64,000 nt of DNA from Gordonia sp. X0973 (GTDB lineage Bacteria; Actinomycetota; Actinomycetes; Mycobacteriales; Mycobacteriaceae): contig NZ_CP054691.1 in assembly GCF_013348785.1 (NCBI RefSeq), forward strand, positions 2,976,001-3,040,000, written 5' to 3'. A model generated the notes under the pieces. It did no database searches and had not been told where the DNA came from. It saw only the letters and a list, made by a program, of their open reading frames with translations. Of the stretch, positions 47,893 to 57,371 are shown in pieces. The number at the start of each line of letters is the position of its first letter. The first letter of the stretch is position 1. The position numbers and the translations under genes are program-made.

Positions 47893-47923
47893 ACTGTATC
47901 AGAAAATAGGCGCGCTCTGTCAA
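47893..47923 (-). promoter_or_regulatory. rpoB promoter (sigma-A type)
   Basis: On the reverse strand: TTGACA (47918-47923), 19 bases, TACAGT (47893-47898). The spacer is long; GATACA three bases up is an alternative -10 with a 17-base spacer. The 47753-48083 gap otherwise shows only the leader of rpoB, with no open frame. Confidence 0.6.
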
Positions 47924-48083
47924 GTCGCGCCTAGAGGCAACTGCCGCACTCGCTGGCTGAGGTTGCGCGGCCTTGGCAAATAGCGTGACCCGTCGCGGCC
48001 ACCACGTCAAGCGTTACGCGCGAATCGGACGGGATTTTTCCCGACGACGAGGCCGCGACCTGCTGTTTTCGGGTTGGAATCGG

Positions 48084-48923
48084 TCACCAGGAGTCGATTT
48101 GGCGGATCAGCCAGCGGCCGTTCTCGCGCACGACTTCCATCTGCTTGCTGAAAATGACGCTCGAAGCACCGGTCGAACTGACGACGCCGTTGACCAACAC
48201 GTGGCCGGTGGATCCGTTTCCACCGCCGGTCAGGTCGCGCACGCCGATCGCCTGCACCCGGCACTCGGTGGTGACCCCGGCCGCGTTGGTCTGATCGATG
48301 ATCTGCTTGTTGCCCGGAACCGACTTCTCCCAGTCGGTCAAGGCCTTACCGGTCAGGACCTGACGCGTCTTGCGGTCCCACTTCTCAAAGGGCTCACCCG
48401 GTTTGGGCATCAGGCACACCGCGGACTCGGTCTGGCCGAGCACCTCGGAGGTCGCCTTGGAATCGACGAAACTCGCGTCCTCGTGCCGCGGCGCACCACC
48501 GGGATGCCACCACCCGAGCAGACCGATCACGATGCCGACGAGACCGGCGACGGCGAGCCACCGCGCCGGCTTCGGGATGCTGCCCGACGCGCGCGGCGCG
48601 GTCCGGGCGACGGCGGCCGACGACTTGGCTGTCGACGACTTCGCGGTCCCGGACGTGCCACTTCCCGACGACTTGGCCGGGGCCGACTTGGCCGCTCCCG
48701 ACTTAGCGGGCGAAGACTTGGCAGCGGAAGACTTTGCGGGCGAGGACTTGAGCGGTGCGGTCTTCGCGGCACCGGACTCCGCGGAGCCGAGGCGTTCGAT
48801 CGGCGCGCGGCGCGAGGTGCCCGCCGTCCGTTTCGCGGCACCCGAGCGCTGCGACGAGGAGGCACCGGGCCGCGGCTGACCCGCGACGCGGGGACGCTTC
48901 TTCTTCGGAGGCATGTCGGACAT
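48084..48923 (-). CDS. Mce-associated membrane protein
   Basis: 279 residues from ATG at 48923; its start overlaps the upstream stop by one base (TGATG). The cytosolic N-terminus (1-115) is low complexity, with AKSS/AKS repeats rich in Lys, Ser and Ala. One membrane helix spans about 121-143. The extracytoplasmic domain (about 150-279, with a Cys pair) has the Mas fold seen in genes 3' of mce operons. The family supports assembly of Mce transporters. The Lys/Ser/Ala head is longer than usual and resembles histone H1-like tails. Confidence 0.82.
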   Translation of the reverse strand: MSDMPPKKKRPRVAGQPRPGASSSQRSGAAKRTAGTSRRAPIERLGSAESGAAKTAPLKSSPAKSSAAKSSPAKSGAAKSAPAKSSGSGTSGTAKSSTAKSSAAVARTAPRASGSIPKPARWLAVAGLVGIVIGLLGWWHPGGAPRHEDASFVDSKATSEVLGQTESAVCLMPKPGEPFEKWDRKTRQVLTGKALTDWEKSVPGNKQIIDQTNAAGVTTECRVQAIGVRDLTGGGNGSTGHVLVNGVVSSTGASSVIFSKQMEVVRENGRWLIRQIDSW

Positions 48924-49723
48924 CAGTTACCACCGTTCTGCGGTGCGGTACCCGGCCGCGGCGAACCCTGCTGTCCGCCAACGGGATTCGCCCCTTGCGG
49001 GCCGAGCTCGATGCCGGACAGGGGAACGATCGAATCGGCCTTGTAGCGACCGTCGGCCTGCTTCACCGAGACCGAGAACGTCATCGGCTGGGGTACGTCG
49101 GGCTGTCCGGGGACCTTCGCGACGGTCTCGATGACGATGAGCGCCTTGCCGGTCTTGGCGTCGGCGTCGAGTTCGGTGACCGCGCTGCGGACCACCCGGC
49201 TCTGGGTGCGGCCCGGCGAGTCCTTACGGCTCAGCAGGTCCTGGTAACCCTGACCGCTCACCTGTTGCAGGGCGTTGCCGGTCAACGAGGAGGCCGCGTT
49301 CTGCTTGAACTTCTCCGGGTCCTTCGGGTCGATCGACGTGACGTTGACGACCGCGATCTGCGCGGCCTCGAGTACCGAGTCGCGCACCGAGGCGACCGGC
49401 GCGGCCGAATAGCTCTTCACGGCGGAGTAGACGCCGAATGCCCCGAACAGGAGGCCGACGACCGCGATGACGGCGGCCACGGCCCAGGCCAGTGTCGACG
49501 CGTTCGGGCGGGAGGGGCCGGATTTCGCGGCGCGCTCACGCGACTCCGCGGCTTCGCCGTCGGCGGCGTCGACCTCGTCGGTATCAGTCTCGTCGGCACC
49601 GGTGTCGTCGGAGTCGACCGCCTCGGCACCCGCGTCCGCCACGGTCGCGGCCTCGTCGGCCGCGGCGTCGGTGAATTCCGACTCCACGTCGGGCCGGTCG
49701 TCGGACTTGTTCTCGTCAGTCAT
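48923..49723 (-). CDS. Mce-associated membrane protein
   Basis: 266 residues from ATG at 49723. An acidic, Asp/Glu/Ala-rich cytosolic head (1-75) is followed by a membrane helix (about 78-100) and an extracytoplasmic Mas domain (about 105-245: SVRDSVLEAAQIAVVNVTSID, a Tyr-containing centre and FSVSVKQADGRYKADSIVPL). A Gly/Pro/Asn-rich tail ends it. The acidic head and the basic head of the next protein could interact. It follows mceF by 64 bases. Confidence 0.85.
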   Translation of the reverse strand: MTDENKSDDRPDVESEFTDAAADEAATVADAGAEAVDSDDTGADETDTDEVDAADGEAAESRERAAKSGPSRPNASTLAWAVAAVIAVVGLLFGAFGVYSAVKSYSAAPVASVRDSVLEAAQIAVVNVTSIDPKDPEKFKQNAASSLTGNALQQVSGQGYQDLLSRKDSPGRTQSRVVRSAVTELDADAKTGKALIVIETVAKVPGQPDVPQPMTFSVSVKQADGRYKADSIVPLSGIELGPQGANPVGGQQGSPRPGTAPQNGGN

Positions 49724-49787
49724 AGCAGCGCCACTCTATCTGCGGCATCGCGTGCGGGGCCAATCCGGCGCCCGCCGCGAGGCCCGT

Positions 49788-51035
49788 TTACTTCTTGGTC
49801 GGGTGTACGCCGAGCAGCCAGGCCAACTGCCAGGCCAACGGATTCAGATCCAACCGATCAGGATCCTTCTTCGGCTTGCTATCCCACGGCTGCGCAATAT
49901 GCGGATTGGCCAACGTCGCCCGCGCCGCACCACGCACCCCCGTCGGCGAACCCTGCGGCACCGTACACCGCGCATTCAAATTCAACGGAAAATCGTCATA
50001 GTTCACATCAAACGTCGGATTCTTCCGCTTGATCGCATCAATCATCTGCTGCGTCGACTCATACCCCTGCGTACACGCCGCCGGATTATTCGTCTCCAAC
50101 ACCACACCGAAATGAATCTGACCATCACCGGGAGCGGGGGTGGCCGACCCGGCCGACAACGCCGAGAGCATGGCCAGCAGTGCGTTGGTGGAGTAGCCCG
50201 TCGGCGCGATTGCGACCCGGCTCACCGAACCCAGATCCTTGACCACCTTGGTGATGTCGGCACCCTGCTTCTGCAACAACCCCGACAACGCCGACGCCGA
50301 CGTCTGACCCGTCGTCAACAACCGCCGCACATCCGGATCACTCGACGCCAACGTCGAACTCACCAACTCCAAATTCTTCGACCACGCCAAAATCGCATCC
50401 GACTGATCCGCCTGCGTCGCCAACACCACCGACGAATTCCGCAACAACGCAATCGTGTCCGACAACGAGTCATACCCCGCCTTGGACAACGTGTTCAACG
50501 ACGTCACCAACCGCGTCAGATTGTCACCCTGACCATTGAACGCCTTGCCCAACTCCTCGACAATCGTCCGCAAATCATCCACCGGCACCGACTCCGCGAA
50601 ATCCAACGCCGAATTCACCACGTCTTCGAGCGGCCGCGGGATCTCCGAGTTCGTGATCACCGAGCCCGAGTGCAGATACGGGCCGGCGGCCGACGTCGGC
50701 CGCAGATCGATGTACTGCTCGCCGATGGCCGAGCGGGAGGCGACGAATGCGACGGCCGATTCCGGGATCTTCGGCGCGCGCCGGCTGATCATCAGGTTGG
50801 CGTTGACGCCGTCCTGGGTCAGCGTCATCGACTTGATGCGTCCCACCGGGACACCCTGGTAGGTGACCTCGGCGTTGGCGAACGCTCCGCCGGAATCCTT
50901 CAGCTGCACGGTGACCGGGAACTCCGAGACACCGGCGAGCCGCGGCAGGCGCGCGTAGTTCACCCCGACGATCACCATGGCGATGACGCCGAGGATCGCG
51001 AAGGCGGTCAACTGGATCTTGACGAGCTTGGTCAT
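49788..51035 (-). CDS. Mce family protein F (MceF)
   Basis: 415 residues from ATG at 51035, two bases after mceE (TGAGATG). An N-terminal helix (about 8-28), an MlaD/Mce domain (about 38-120: VTVQLKDSGGAFANAEVTYQGVPVGRI), then long helices (to about 300) and a Cys-containing C-terminal tail. Codons of the stretches about 49830-50135 and 50240-50630 prefer G/T third positions (GTG, TTG, GAT, AAT), unlike the rest of the gene and its neighbours, which prefer C. A mosaic origin is possible. Confidence 0.9.
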   Translation of the reverse strand: MTKLVKIQLTAFAILGVIAMVIVGVNYARLPRLAGVSEFPVTVQLKDSGGAFANAEVTYQGVPVGRIKSMTLTQDGVNANLMISRRAPKIPESAVAFVASRSAIGEQYIDLRPTSAAGPYLHSGSVITNSEIPRPLEDVVNSALDFAESVPVDDLRTIVEELGKAFNGQGDNLTRLVTSLNTLSKAGYDSLSDTIALLRNSSVVLATQADQSDAILAWSKNLELVSSTLASSDPDVRRLLTTGQTSASALSGLLQKQGADITKVVKDLGSVSRVAIAPTGYSTNALLAMLSALSAGSATPAPGDGQIHFGVVLETNNPAACTQGYESTQQMIDAIKRKNPTFDVNYDDFPLNLNARCTVPQGSPTGVRGAARATLANPHIAQPWDSKPKKDPDRLDLNPLAWQLAWLLGVHPTKK

Positions 51036-51036
51036 C

Positions 51037-52398
51037 TCAGCGCCCCCCGAGCATCGAGATCGGACCGTCGGTCGCCGTCTGGCCCGGCCGCGCGGGCGGC
51101 AACACCATGAACTGCAGGCGGCGCTGCTTCTTCTTCGCCGACGCCGGGTGCTTCAGGTCGGGTCGGTAGGTGCCGTAGGACGGCGGGGTCCACGGACCGA
51201 TCCGCGAATTCGGCGGCGGCGGCAGGAGACCGATGGTGGGCCAACCCCAGCGCGGCCCGTTGCCGTTGTAGTAGGGGTTCGCCGGGTCGACGGGGATGTT
51301 TCGCGCCTTGGGCGGCGAGTAGATCGGCACCCCCTGGCCGACGCCGAGCGCCTCGAGCTGGTTGAGCAGGCGCAGGTCCAGCGTCATGAACAGGTTCGTC
51401 GCATTGCCCTTCGCGGCCGGCGTCAACCAGTCCGGGAACGGAACGGTCAGCATCAACGGCGCCGCCGTGATGAAGTCGGGCATCGCCTTGGCCAGCGAGG
51501 TGAGGATCGGCCGCAGGGCCTTCAGATCACTGATGATCGCCTCGCGCGACTTGCCGAGCACATCGGTGCCGACCTGGCCGAGCTTGTCCAGCTTCGTCAG
51601 CAGATCCACGAACTGCGGGCGCTGCTCCTCGAGTACCTGCACGCCGGCGGGAAGCTGCTCGAGCACCTGCTCGATCTGTGTGGTCTGCGCCGAGGCGCGG
51701 GTCGACAGGCGCGCGAGACCGTCGATCGCGGTCACGATGTCGTCGCGCTGCTTGTTGAGGTTCGTGATCAGCTTATTCGACTGGATCAGCAGGCCGCGGA
51801 CCTTGTTGACCTTGTGTGGGTGGCCGTCGGAGTCGGTCACGGTGACCGTCGCCGTGTCCATCGCCGTGGTCAGCTCGGACACGATCGGCTGCAGCTGGTT
51901 GAGGCCGCCGTTGTTGAGCAGCATCGACAGGGCGCCGAGCACCTGTTCGATGTCGGTGGCCGTACGCGTGCGGGGCTCGTTGTTGGCGTCCTTGCCCCCG
52001 ATCGTCGAACCCGAGGGCTGCGGCGGCGCGTTCTGCGCGCCGGGCGGCTCGGACAGCCCGACGAACTTCTCGCCGAGCAGCGCCGTCTGCTGGACCGCCG
52101 CGTGTACCTGGTCGGAGATCCGCACGTTGTCGCGGACGAGGATCTTGACCGAGGCCTGCCACTCGTCCTTCGGGATGAAGATGTCGGTGACCCGCCCGAC
52201 GACCACGCCGTCCTTCTTGACCAACGACTGCGGCACCAGGTCGAGGATGTCGTCGAACTTCACCGTGAACGTCTGCGGGTGCGAGCCGACGTCGACGCCG
52301 CCGGGAAGCGGGATCGACTGCATGCCGCTGCACGCCGACATCAGACCGGCACTCGTCACGGCCACGGCGGCGACGGTTGCGGATTTACGCCAGCTCAT
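51037..52398 (-). CDS. Mce family lipoprotein E (MceE/LprK type)
   Basis: 453 residues from ATG at 52398, which overlaps the mceD stop by one base (TGATG). The signal peptide carries a lipobox (LMSACSG, Cys near 23). The Mce domain (about 40-130: FTVKFDDILDLVPQSLVKKDGVVVGRV) and helical part follow. The C-terminal third is rich in Pro and Gly (PYYNGNGPRWGWP). Lipid anchoring is the hallmark of MceE. Confidence 0.92.
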   Translation of the reverse strand: MSWRKSATVAAVAVTSAGLMSACSGMQSIPLPGGVDVGSHPQTFTVKFDDILDLVPQSLVKKDGVVVGRVTDIFIPKDEWQASVKILVRDNVRISDQVHAAVQQTALLGEKFVGLSEPPGAQNAPPQPSGSTIGGKDANNEPRTRTATDIEQVLGALSMLLNNGGLNQLQPIVSELTTAMDTATVTVTDSDGHPHKVNKVRGLLIQSNKLITNLNKQRDDIVTAIDGLARLSTRASAQTTQIEQVLEQLPAGVQVLEEQRPQFVDLLTKLDKLGQVGTDVLGKSREAIISDLKALRPILTSLAKAMPDFITAAPLMLTVPFPDWLTPAAKGNATNLFMTLDLRLLNQLEALGVGQGVPIYSPPKARNIPVDPANPYYNGNGPRWGWPTIGLLPPPPNSRIGPWTPPSYGTYRPDLKHPASAKKKQRRLQFMVLPPARPGQTATDGPISMLGGR

Positions 52399-53777
52399 CA
52401 GTTGCCACCCCCGTTGCCCGCGGGAGCCGTCGAAGACGGGACCGCGGACGGCTTCTTCTTCGGCTTCTTCTTCTGCTTCGGCGGCAGCGGGTTCGGCGTC
52501 GTCGGCGTGGGCGCCTCCAGACCCGGATCCGGACGACCCGGCCGGGTGCCCGGCACGGCGTAGCGCTGCGTCTTGTCGTTGCTCATGATTCCGAACGGCA
52601 GAACCGGAAGCAGCGGCGACGTGCCCTTCTTGATCTGGTTCGCGATCGAGTTGCAATGACTGATGATCGGCGCCATCTTGTGCTGCCACTCGAGGAACGG
52701 CTGCGTGCCCGGCATGATGCTGCCCGGGTTGAGCAGGTTGCACTGGGCGGCCATCAGGTTCTGGAGATCCTCGATGGTCAGGCGCATCGCGAGCGTGCCC
52801 GACTCCGCGTCGTAGGCGTTGATCAGGTTGGAGACGGTGACCGGCAGGACGGTGAAGATCTCCTTCAGCGAGTCCTGACGCTCCCGGAGCACCTGCGTGG
52901 TCGGCTGCAGCGAGCGAACGGTATCACCGATCGCCTGCTGGTTGTCGTTGACGAAGCGGGTGACGTCGCCCAAGGCCACCGACAGGGTGGCCAGCGCCTC
53001 GCCGAGCTGCTGGCGCTCACCGGCCAGGAAGGTGCTGAACGAGGCCATCTGGGAGTTGAACTGGCGCACCTGCGCGTCGTTCTCGCGCAAGGCGGAGACG
53101 AAGACGTTGAGCTGCTTGATCGTGTCGACGATGTTGTCGCTCGAGTTCGACAGCGTCGTCGCGGCCTTCGACAGGTTGGTGAAGGCCGAGCCGAGCTTCT
53201 CGCCGTTGCCGCGCAGGTTGTCCGCGCCGACGCGGACGAATTCGCTGACGACGCCCTCCTTCGATCCGTGCGCGGCGTTGACGCCGTCCGGGCCGAGGGA
53301 CTTGGAGAGCTTCTGCAGGTTCTTGTACAGCTCGTCGACCTCGACCGGGATCATCGTCTGGTCGATGCCGAGGGTGATGTGCCGCGGGGCCTGCGGACCG
53401 GTGCCGCGGTAGGCCGGGGTCAACTGGACGTAGCGGTCGGCGACGATGGACGGGGCCACCTGAACCGCGCGGACGTCGGCGGGCAGCTTCAGGCCGCGGC
53501 GGACCTTCATCTTCACCTGGACCCGGTCGCCCTGCGGGGTGACGCGCTCCACCTGGCCGACCTTGACGCCGAGCAGGCGGACGTCGGAGCCCTTGTAGAT
53601 ACCGATGCTGCGCTTGAAGGTCGCGTCGATGGTCGTCGCGCCGATTCCGGAGAACAGCCACCACAGGACCGTCCCGGTGAGCAGCGCCAGGATGGTGCCC
53701 AGCACGATGCCCACGATGTGGCGCGGGGTGAACCAGCGGCCCGGGCCCGCCGTCGTCGTCAGATCTGGGGTCGTCAT
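52398..53777 (-). CDS. Mce family protein D (MceD)
   Basis: 459 residues from ATG at 53777, overlapping the mceC stop (TAATG). A membrane anchor (about 22-45), Mce domain (about 48-125) and a long helical section follow. The tail is Pro/Lys-rich (PPKQKKKPKKKPS). In the Mce hexamer model each of MceA-F contributes one MlaD-like ring domain and a helical barrel that guides lipid toward the permease. Confidence 0.92.
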   Translation of the reverse strand: MTTPDLTTTAGPGRWFTPRHIVGIVLGTILALLTGTVLWWLFSGIGATTIDATFKRSIGIYKGSDVRLLGVKVGQVERVTPQGDRVQVKMKVRRGLKLPADVRAVQVAPSIVADRYVQLTPAYRGTGPQAPRHITLGIDQTMIPVEVDELYKNLQKLSKSLGPDGVNAAHGSKEGVVSEFVRVGADNLRGNGEKLGSAFTNLSKAATTLSNSSDNIVDTIKQLNVFVSALRENDAQVRQFNSQMASFSTFLAGERQQLGEALATLSVALGDVTRFVNDNQQAIGDTVRSLQPTTQVLRERQDSLKEIFTVLPVTVSNLINAYDAESGTLAMRLTIEDLQNLMAAQCNLLNPGSIMPGTQPFLEWQHKMAPIISHCNSIANQIKKGTSPLLPVLPFGIMSNDKTQRYAVPGTRPGRPDPGLEAPTPTTPNPLPPKQKKKPKKKPSAVPSSTAPAGNGGGN

Positions 53778-54922
53778 TATCCGGCCTCGGTTCCGCCGTT
53801 GTTGAGCAGCTTGGTCTTGTTCGGGGGCCGCGACGTGTTCTGCTGCGGCAGCGCCGGCGGAATCAGGTTGGTCACCATCGACTCGAACCAACGCCCGTTG
53901 CCCAGCACGTTGCCGTACAGGCGGTAGAAGGGCGCGAGGCTCTGGATGGAGCGCGAAAGGTTGTCCTTCTGCTTGCTCAGCAGACCGGCGACCTGCCGCA
54001 GCGACGAGAGCGCCGGGCCGATCTGCGCCTGGTTGTCGGCGACGATCCCCGACAGCGCCTTGCTCAGCTGGGTCGTCGACGAGAGCAGCGTGGCGATCGA
54101 CTGCTGGCGACGGTTCAGTTCGTCGAGCAGCTGTCCGGTGCCGCCGATCAGCTTGACGATCTCGTCATTGCGGTCGGCGAGGATCTTCGACGTCCCCTTC
54201 GTCGCGTTCAGCAGGGCCTGCACGTCCTGGTCGCGCTTGGCGATGGTCTCGGACAACCGGCTCAGGCCGGTGAGGGCCGGGCCGAAGTCGCCTGCCGTGC
54301 CGGAGAAGGCCGCCGACATGGTCTGCAGCGATTCCGCCACCTTGTCGGTGTCGAGGTTCTCGATCTGGTTGCTGGCGTCGCTGAAGGCGTCGATCACGTC
54401 GTAGGGCGAGATGGTGTCGGTGATCGGCTTGCTCGGATCGGCCGGATCGGAGCCGCGCGGGGTGAGGCCGAGGTACTTCTGGCCGAGCAGCGTCTTGATC
54501 TGGATGGACGCCTGGGTCTGGTTGCCGATCCAGGTGTTCTTCACGTTGAACTTGACGTCGACTTTGTTGCCCTCGGGGTTGAGCCCGACGCTCTCCACGG
54601 TCCCGACCTTGATACCCGCGACCCGGACCTCGCTGCCCTTCTGCAGGCCAGCGGCCTCGGAGAACTGGGCGGTGTAGCGCGGACCGGCTCCGAGGATCGG
54701 CAGCTGGGTCAGGTAGAAGGACGAAATCGACAGCATCAGCAGGATGAGGACGCCCAGGGCGCCGACGGTCACCGGCGAGCGGCGGCCGGCGAAGCGGCGC
54801 GAGGGGTGCATCAACTGCGGCTCGGCCGCCAGGGCGCGGGCCTCCGCTTCCGCGCGCAACGACTCGTCGTCGGCGGAGAACTCGTTGTCGGGCATGTCTG
54901 CCTGGTCCTTGTCGTCAGCCAT
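53777..54922 (-). CDS. Mce family protein C (MceC)
   Basis: 381 residues from ATG at 54922, chosen for an AGGAG five bases before it. A cytosolic acidic head (1-45), a membrane helix (about 53-73), and the Mce domain (about 80-155: YTAQFSEAAGLQKGSEVRVAGIKVGTV) precede long alpha-helical coils. Positioned between mceB and mceD in the usual order. Confidence 0.92.
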   Translation of the reverse strand: MADDKDQADMPDNEFSADDESLRAEAEARALAAEPQLMHPSRRFAGRRSPVTVGALGVLILLMLSISSFYLTQLPILGAGPRYTAQFSEAAGLQKGSEVRVAGIKVGTVESVGLNPEGNKVDVKFNVKNTWIGNQTQASIQIKTLLGQKYLGLTPRGSDPADPSKPITDTISPYDVIDAFSDASNQIENLDTDKVAESLQTMSAAFSGTAGDFGPALTGLSRLSETIAKRDQDVQALLNATKGTSKILADRNDEIVKLIGGTGQLLDELNRRQQSIATLLSSTTQLSKALSGIVADNQAQIGPALSSLRQVAGLLSKQKDNLSRSIQSLAPFYRLYGNVLGNGRWFESMVTNLIPPALPQQNTSRPPNKTKLLNNGGTEAG

Positions 54923-54930
54923 GTCCACTC

Positions 54931-56034
54931 CTAGCGGGGACGCTGGTTGTCACGCCAGCACCTGGTCGCCGCACTGGTGTAGAGCACGTGGTTGATGTCG
55001 GGAAGAGGGATCAGGGGGTCGGTGAGCAGCACGGACTTGCCGTTGCCCATCACCACGTCCACACCGCAGAGGTAGAACTGGAACCACGAGCCGAACGTGG
55101 CGGCGCGGCCGATCTTCTCCAGCTTCGGGGGGAGGTTCGTGATGATGGCCTCGACGTCCTTGTCGCGGCGCATGATCTCGTCGGAGGCCGACTTGAGCCC
55201 GGCGATGCTGCCGGCGACGGACGGCCTGGTCTGACCCAGGATCGAGCCGAGCACCGAGGTCAGGTTCGACACCGAGGTCACCGCGGATCCGACCGAATCC
55301 TTCTGCGCTGCCAGACCGGTCACCAGCTGCGAGGTGTTGACCAGCAGCGAGTCGAACTGCGAATCGTGCTCGTTGACCGTCTGCAGGACCTGCTTGAGGT
55401 TGGTGATCAACTCGCCGATGACCTGGTCGCGGTCGGCCAGCGTGTTGGTCAGCTCGGCCGTATTCGAGAGCAGCGAGGACATCGTCCCGCCCATGTTCTC
55501 CCCCGGCGTGTTCTGGAAGACCTGGATGATCTGGTCGGCCAGCTTGTTCACGTCGGCGGGGCTGAGCTGCTGGAACACCGGCTTGAAACCGTTGAACAGC
55601 TCGGTCAGGTTGACCGCCGGGTGCGTCGAGACGTCCCGTGCGTCCTGCTCGAGGCCGAACACGTGGCCCGGCTGCAGCGACTTGTTCGCGTCACCCTCAC
55701 CGCGCTCGAGCGCCAGGTACCGCAGACCGGTGAGGTTGCGGTAGCGGATGTAGACCTGGGTGCCCTCGGGCAGCGTGTCGCGGTCGACGGCGAAGCTGAC
55801 CTCGGCGCGGTTCTTGTCGTAGACCGCCACGTTGCTCACGGCGCCGACGCGCACACCGGCGATGCGCACGTCGTCACCCGGGTTGAGCATCGCGGCGTCG
55901 CTGAAGACGGCCTTGAAATCGTGTTTACCCGACGATCCGGCGTTCGCGATCGTCAGCGCGAGCATCGTCGTCGCCACGACGGTGACGACGGCGAAGACGA
56001 TCAGCTTGATCAGAGGGGCGGCGATGGACTTCAT
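54931..56034 (-). CDS. Mce family protein B (MceB)
   Basis: 367 residues from ATG at 56034; overlaps the mceA stop by four bases (ATGA). A membrane helix (about 8-30) is followed by the Mce domain (about 38-115: HDFKAVFSDAAMLNPGDDVRIAGVRVGAV) and coiled helices, then a short tail with two cysteines. Second ring protein of the complex. Confidence 0.92.
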   Translation of the reverse strand: MKSIAAPLIKLIVFAVVTVVATTMLALTIANAGSSGKHDFKAVFSDAAMLNPGDDVRIAGVRVGAVSNVAVYDKNRAEVSFAVDRDTLPEGTQVYIRYRNLTGLRYLALERGEGDANKSLQPGHVFGLEQDARDVSTHPAVNLTELFNGFKPVFQQLSPADVNKLADQIIQVFQNTPGENMGGTMSSLLSNTAELTNTLADRDQVIGELITNLKQVLQTVNEHDSQFDSLLVNTSQLVTGLAAQKDSVGSAVTSVSNLTSVLGSILGQTRPSVAGSIAGLKSASDEIMRRDKDVEAIITNLPPKLEKIGRAATFGSWFQFYLCGVDVVMGNGKSVLLTDPLIPLPDINHVLYTSAATRCWRDNQRPR

Positions 56035-57368
56035 CGGATGGTCACCTGCGCTCCGCGGAGCCGCGACGCACCGACGATGGTGGTCCAGTCCGGGACTTCA
56101 TCGGGGGCGACGCCACTGCTCGCGCCGTACAACATCTGGATTTGCGCCCGGTACACCGGATCGTTCAGCAGGTTCTGCTGCTGCGCGACACCCTTGGGGA
56201 GCGCCGAGTACTGCGCGGCGGGCATCTCCGGAATGTTGCGGGGGCCGGGGTTGCGCGACGGGACCTGGTAGGAACCGTCGGCCAGGCCACCGCCCGGGTA
56301 TTGCGGGAACGGACGGCCGTTGGTCGCCGGCTTGTAGCAAACCGGGCCGCGGTCGTAGTCGAACAGGCGCGGCTCGTCCTGGTTGGGCAGGTAGCGCCCG
56401 CGCGGGTTCACGAACTGCAGGTTCACGCGCACACCCGGGTTGGGCGTGCCCTCGCCGACGATCCGGCGCGATTCGGGGATCAGCGCCGCGAAGTTCTTGA
56501 ACGTGCAGCCGAACACCGGCGACTGGCGGGCCAGCCCGTCCAGCATCTCCTGCGTGCCGGTGAAGATGCTGATCAGATCGGCCCGGTTGGTGTTCAGGAA
56601 GGAGGTCGTGTCGATCGAGGCCTGACCCAGCGTCGAGATGAGCGCGCGCAGGTCGCCCTGGCGCTCGACGATGGTGTTGCCGGTGACCCGCAGGTGGTCG
56701 AGGCCGTCGATGATCGACGGGAGCGCCTGGGAGTAGGTCTGCGAGAACGACGCGAGACCGCGCAGCGTCTGCTGCAGGTCGTCGGTGTGGGCGTTGACCT
56801 CGCCGAAGATCTCGTCGAGACGTTTGACCGTCTCGCCGAGCTGCTGGCCGCGACCGCTCAACGCCTGCGAGATCGACGTCAGGGTGACGTTCAGATCCTG
56901 CGGCGGGACGGCCTTGAGCAGCGGGAGCAGACGGTCGAAGAAGTCCTGGACTTCCTTCGCGTTGCCCTGCTCGGAGGTGTGGATCGTGTCGCCGCCGGCC
57001 AAGGTCACCGCGCTCGTCGGTTCCCGCGGAACCTCCAGCGCGACGAACCGCTCACCGAAGAGCGTCTTCGGCAGGATCCGCGCGGTGGTGTCGCGCGGCA
57101 GCAGGTGCAGCTTGTCCGGATCGAGCGCCAGCACGACGTCGACCTTGCCGTCGGGCGACGGGGTGACCGCCTTGACCGTGCCGACCATCATGCCGCGCGC
57201 CTTCACGTCGGCGTGCTCGGACAGCGAGTTGCCGGCCGAGTCGGTCTGCAGGGTGATGTCCTTGGTCGAGCTGAAGTGACCCTGGAACTTCAGGATCGAT
57301 CCGCCGATGAAGAGTGCGATCACGGCAAAGAAAGCCAGGCCGTAGAGCCGGCGTCGGAGTGCAACCAT
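56031..57368 (-). CDS. Mce family protein A (MceA)
   Basis: 445 residues from ATG at 57368. A membrane helix (about 8-28), an Mce domain (about 33-115: KDITLQTDSAGNSLSEHADVKARGMMVGTV) and a helical segment with the paired QQTLRG and TSFLNTNRADL. The last 130 residues are Pro/Asn-rich and Gly-rich. It is the first Mce ring gene after yrbEB. Confidence 0.92.
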   Translation of the reverse strand: MVALRRRLYGLAFFAVIALFIGGSILKFQGHFSSTKDITLQTDSAGNSLSEHADVKARGMMVGTVKAVTPSPDGKVDVVLALDPDKLHLLPRDTTARILPKTLFGERFVALEVPREPTSAVTLAGGDTIHTSEQGNAKEVQDFFDRLLPLLKAVPPQDLNVTLTSISQALSGRGQQLGETVKRLDEIFGEVNAHTDDLQQTLRGLASFSQTYSQALPSIIDGLDHLRVTGNTIVERQGDLRALISTLGQASIDTTSFLNTNRADLISIFTGTQEMLDGLARQSPVFGCTFKNFAALIPESRRIVGEGTPNPGVRVNLQFVNPRGRYLPNQDEPRLFDYDRGPVCYKPATNGRPFPQYPGGGLADGSYQVPSRNPGPRNIPEMPAAQYSALPKGVAQQQNLLNDPVYRAQIQMLYGASSGVAPDEVPDWTTIVGASRLRGAQVTIR

Positions 57369-57371
57369 CTG

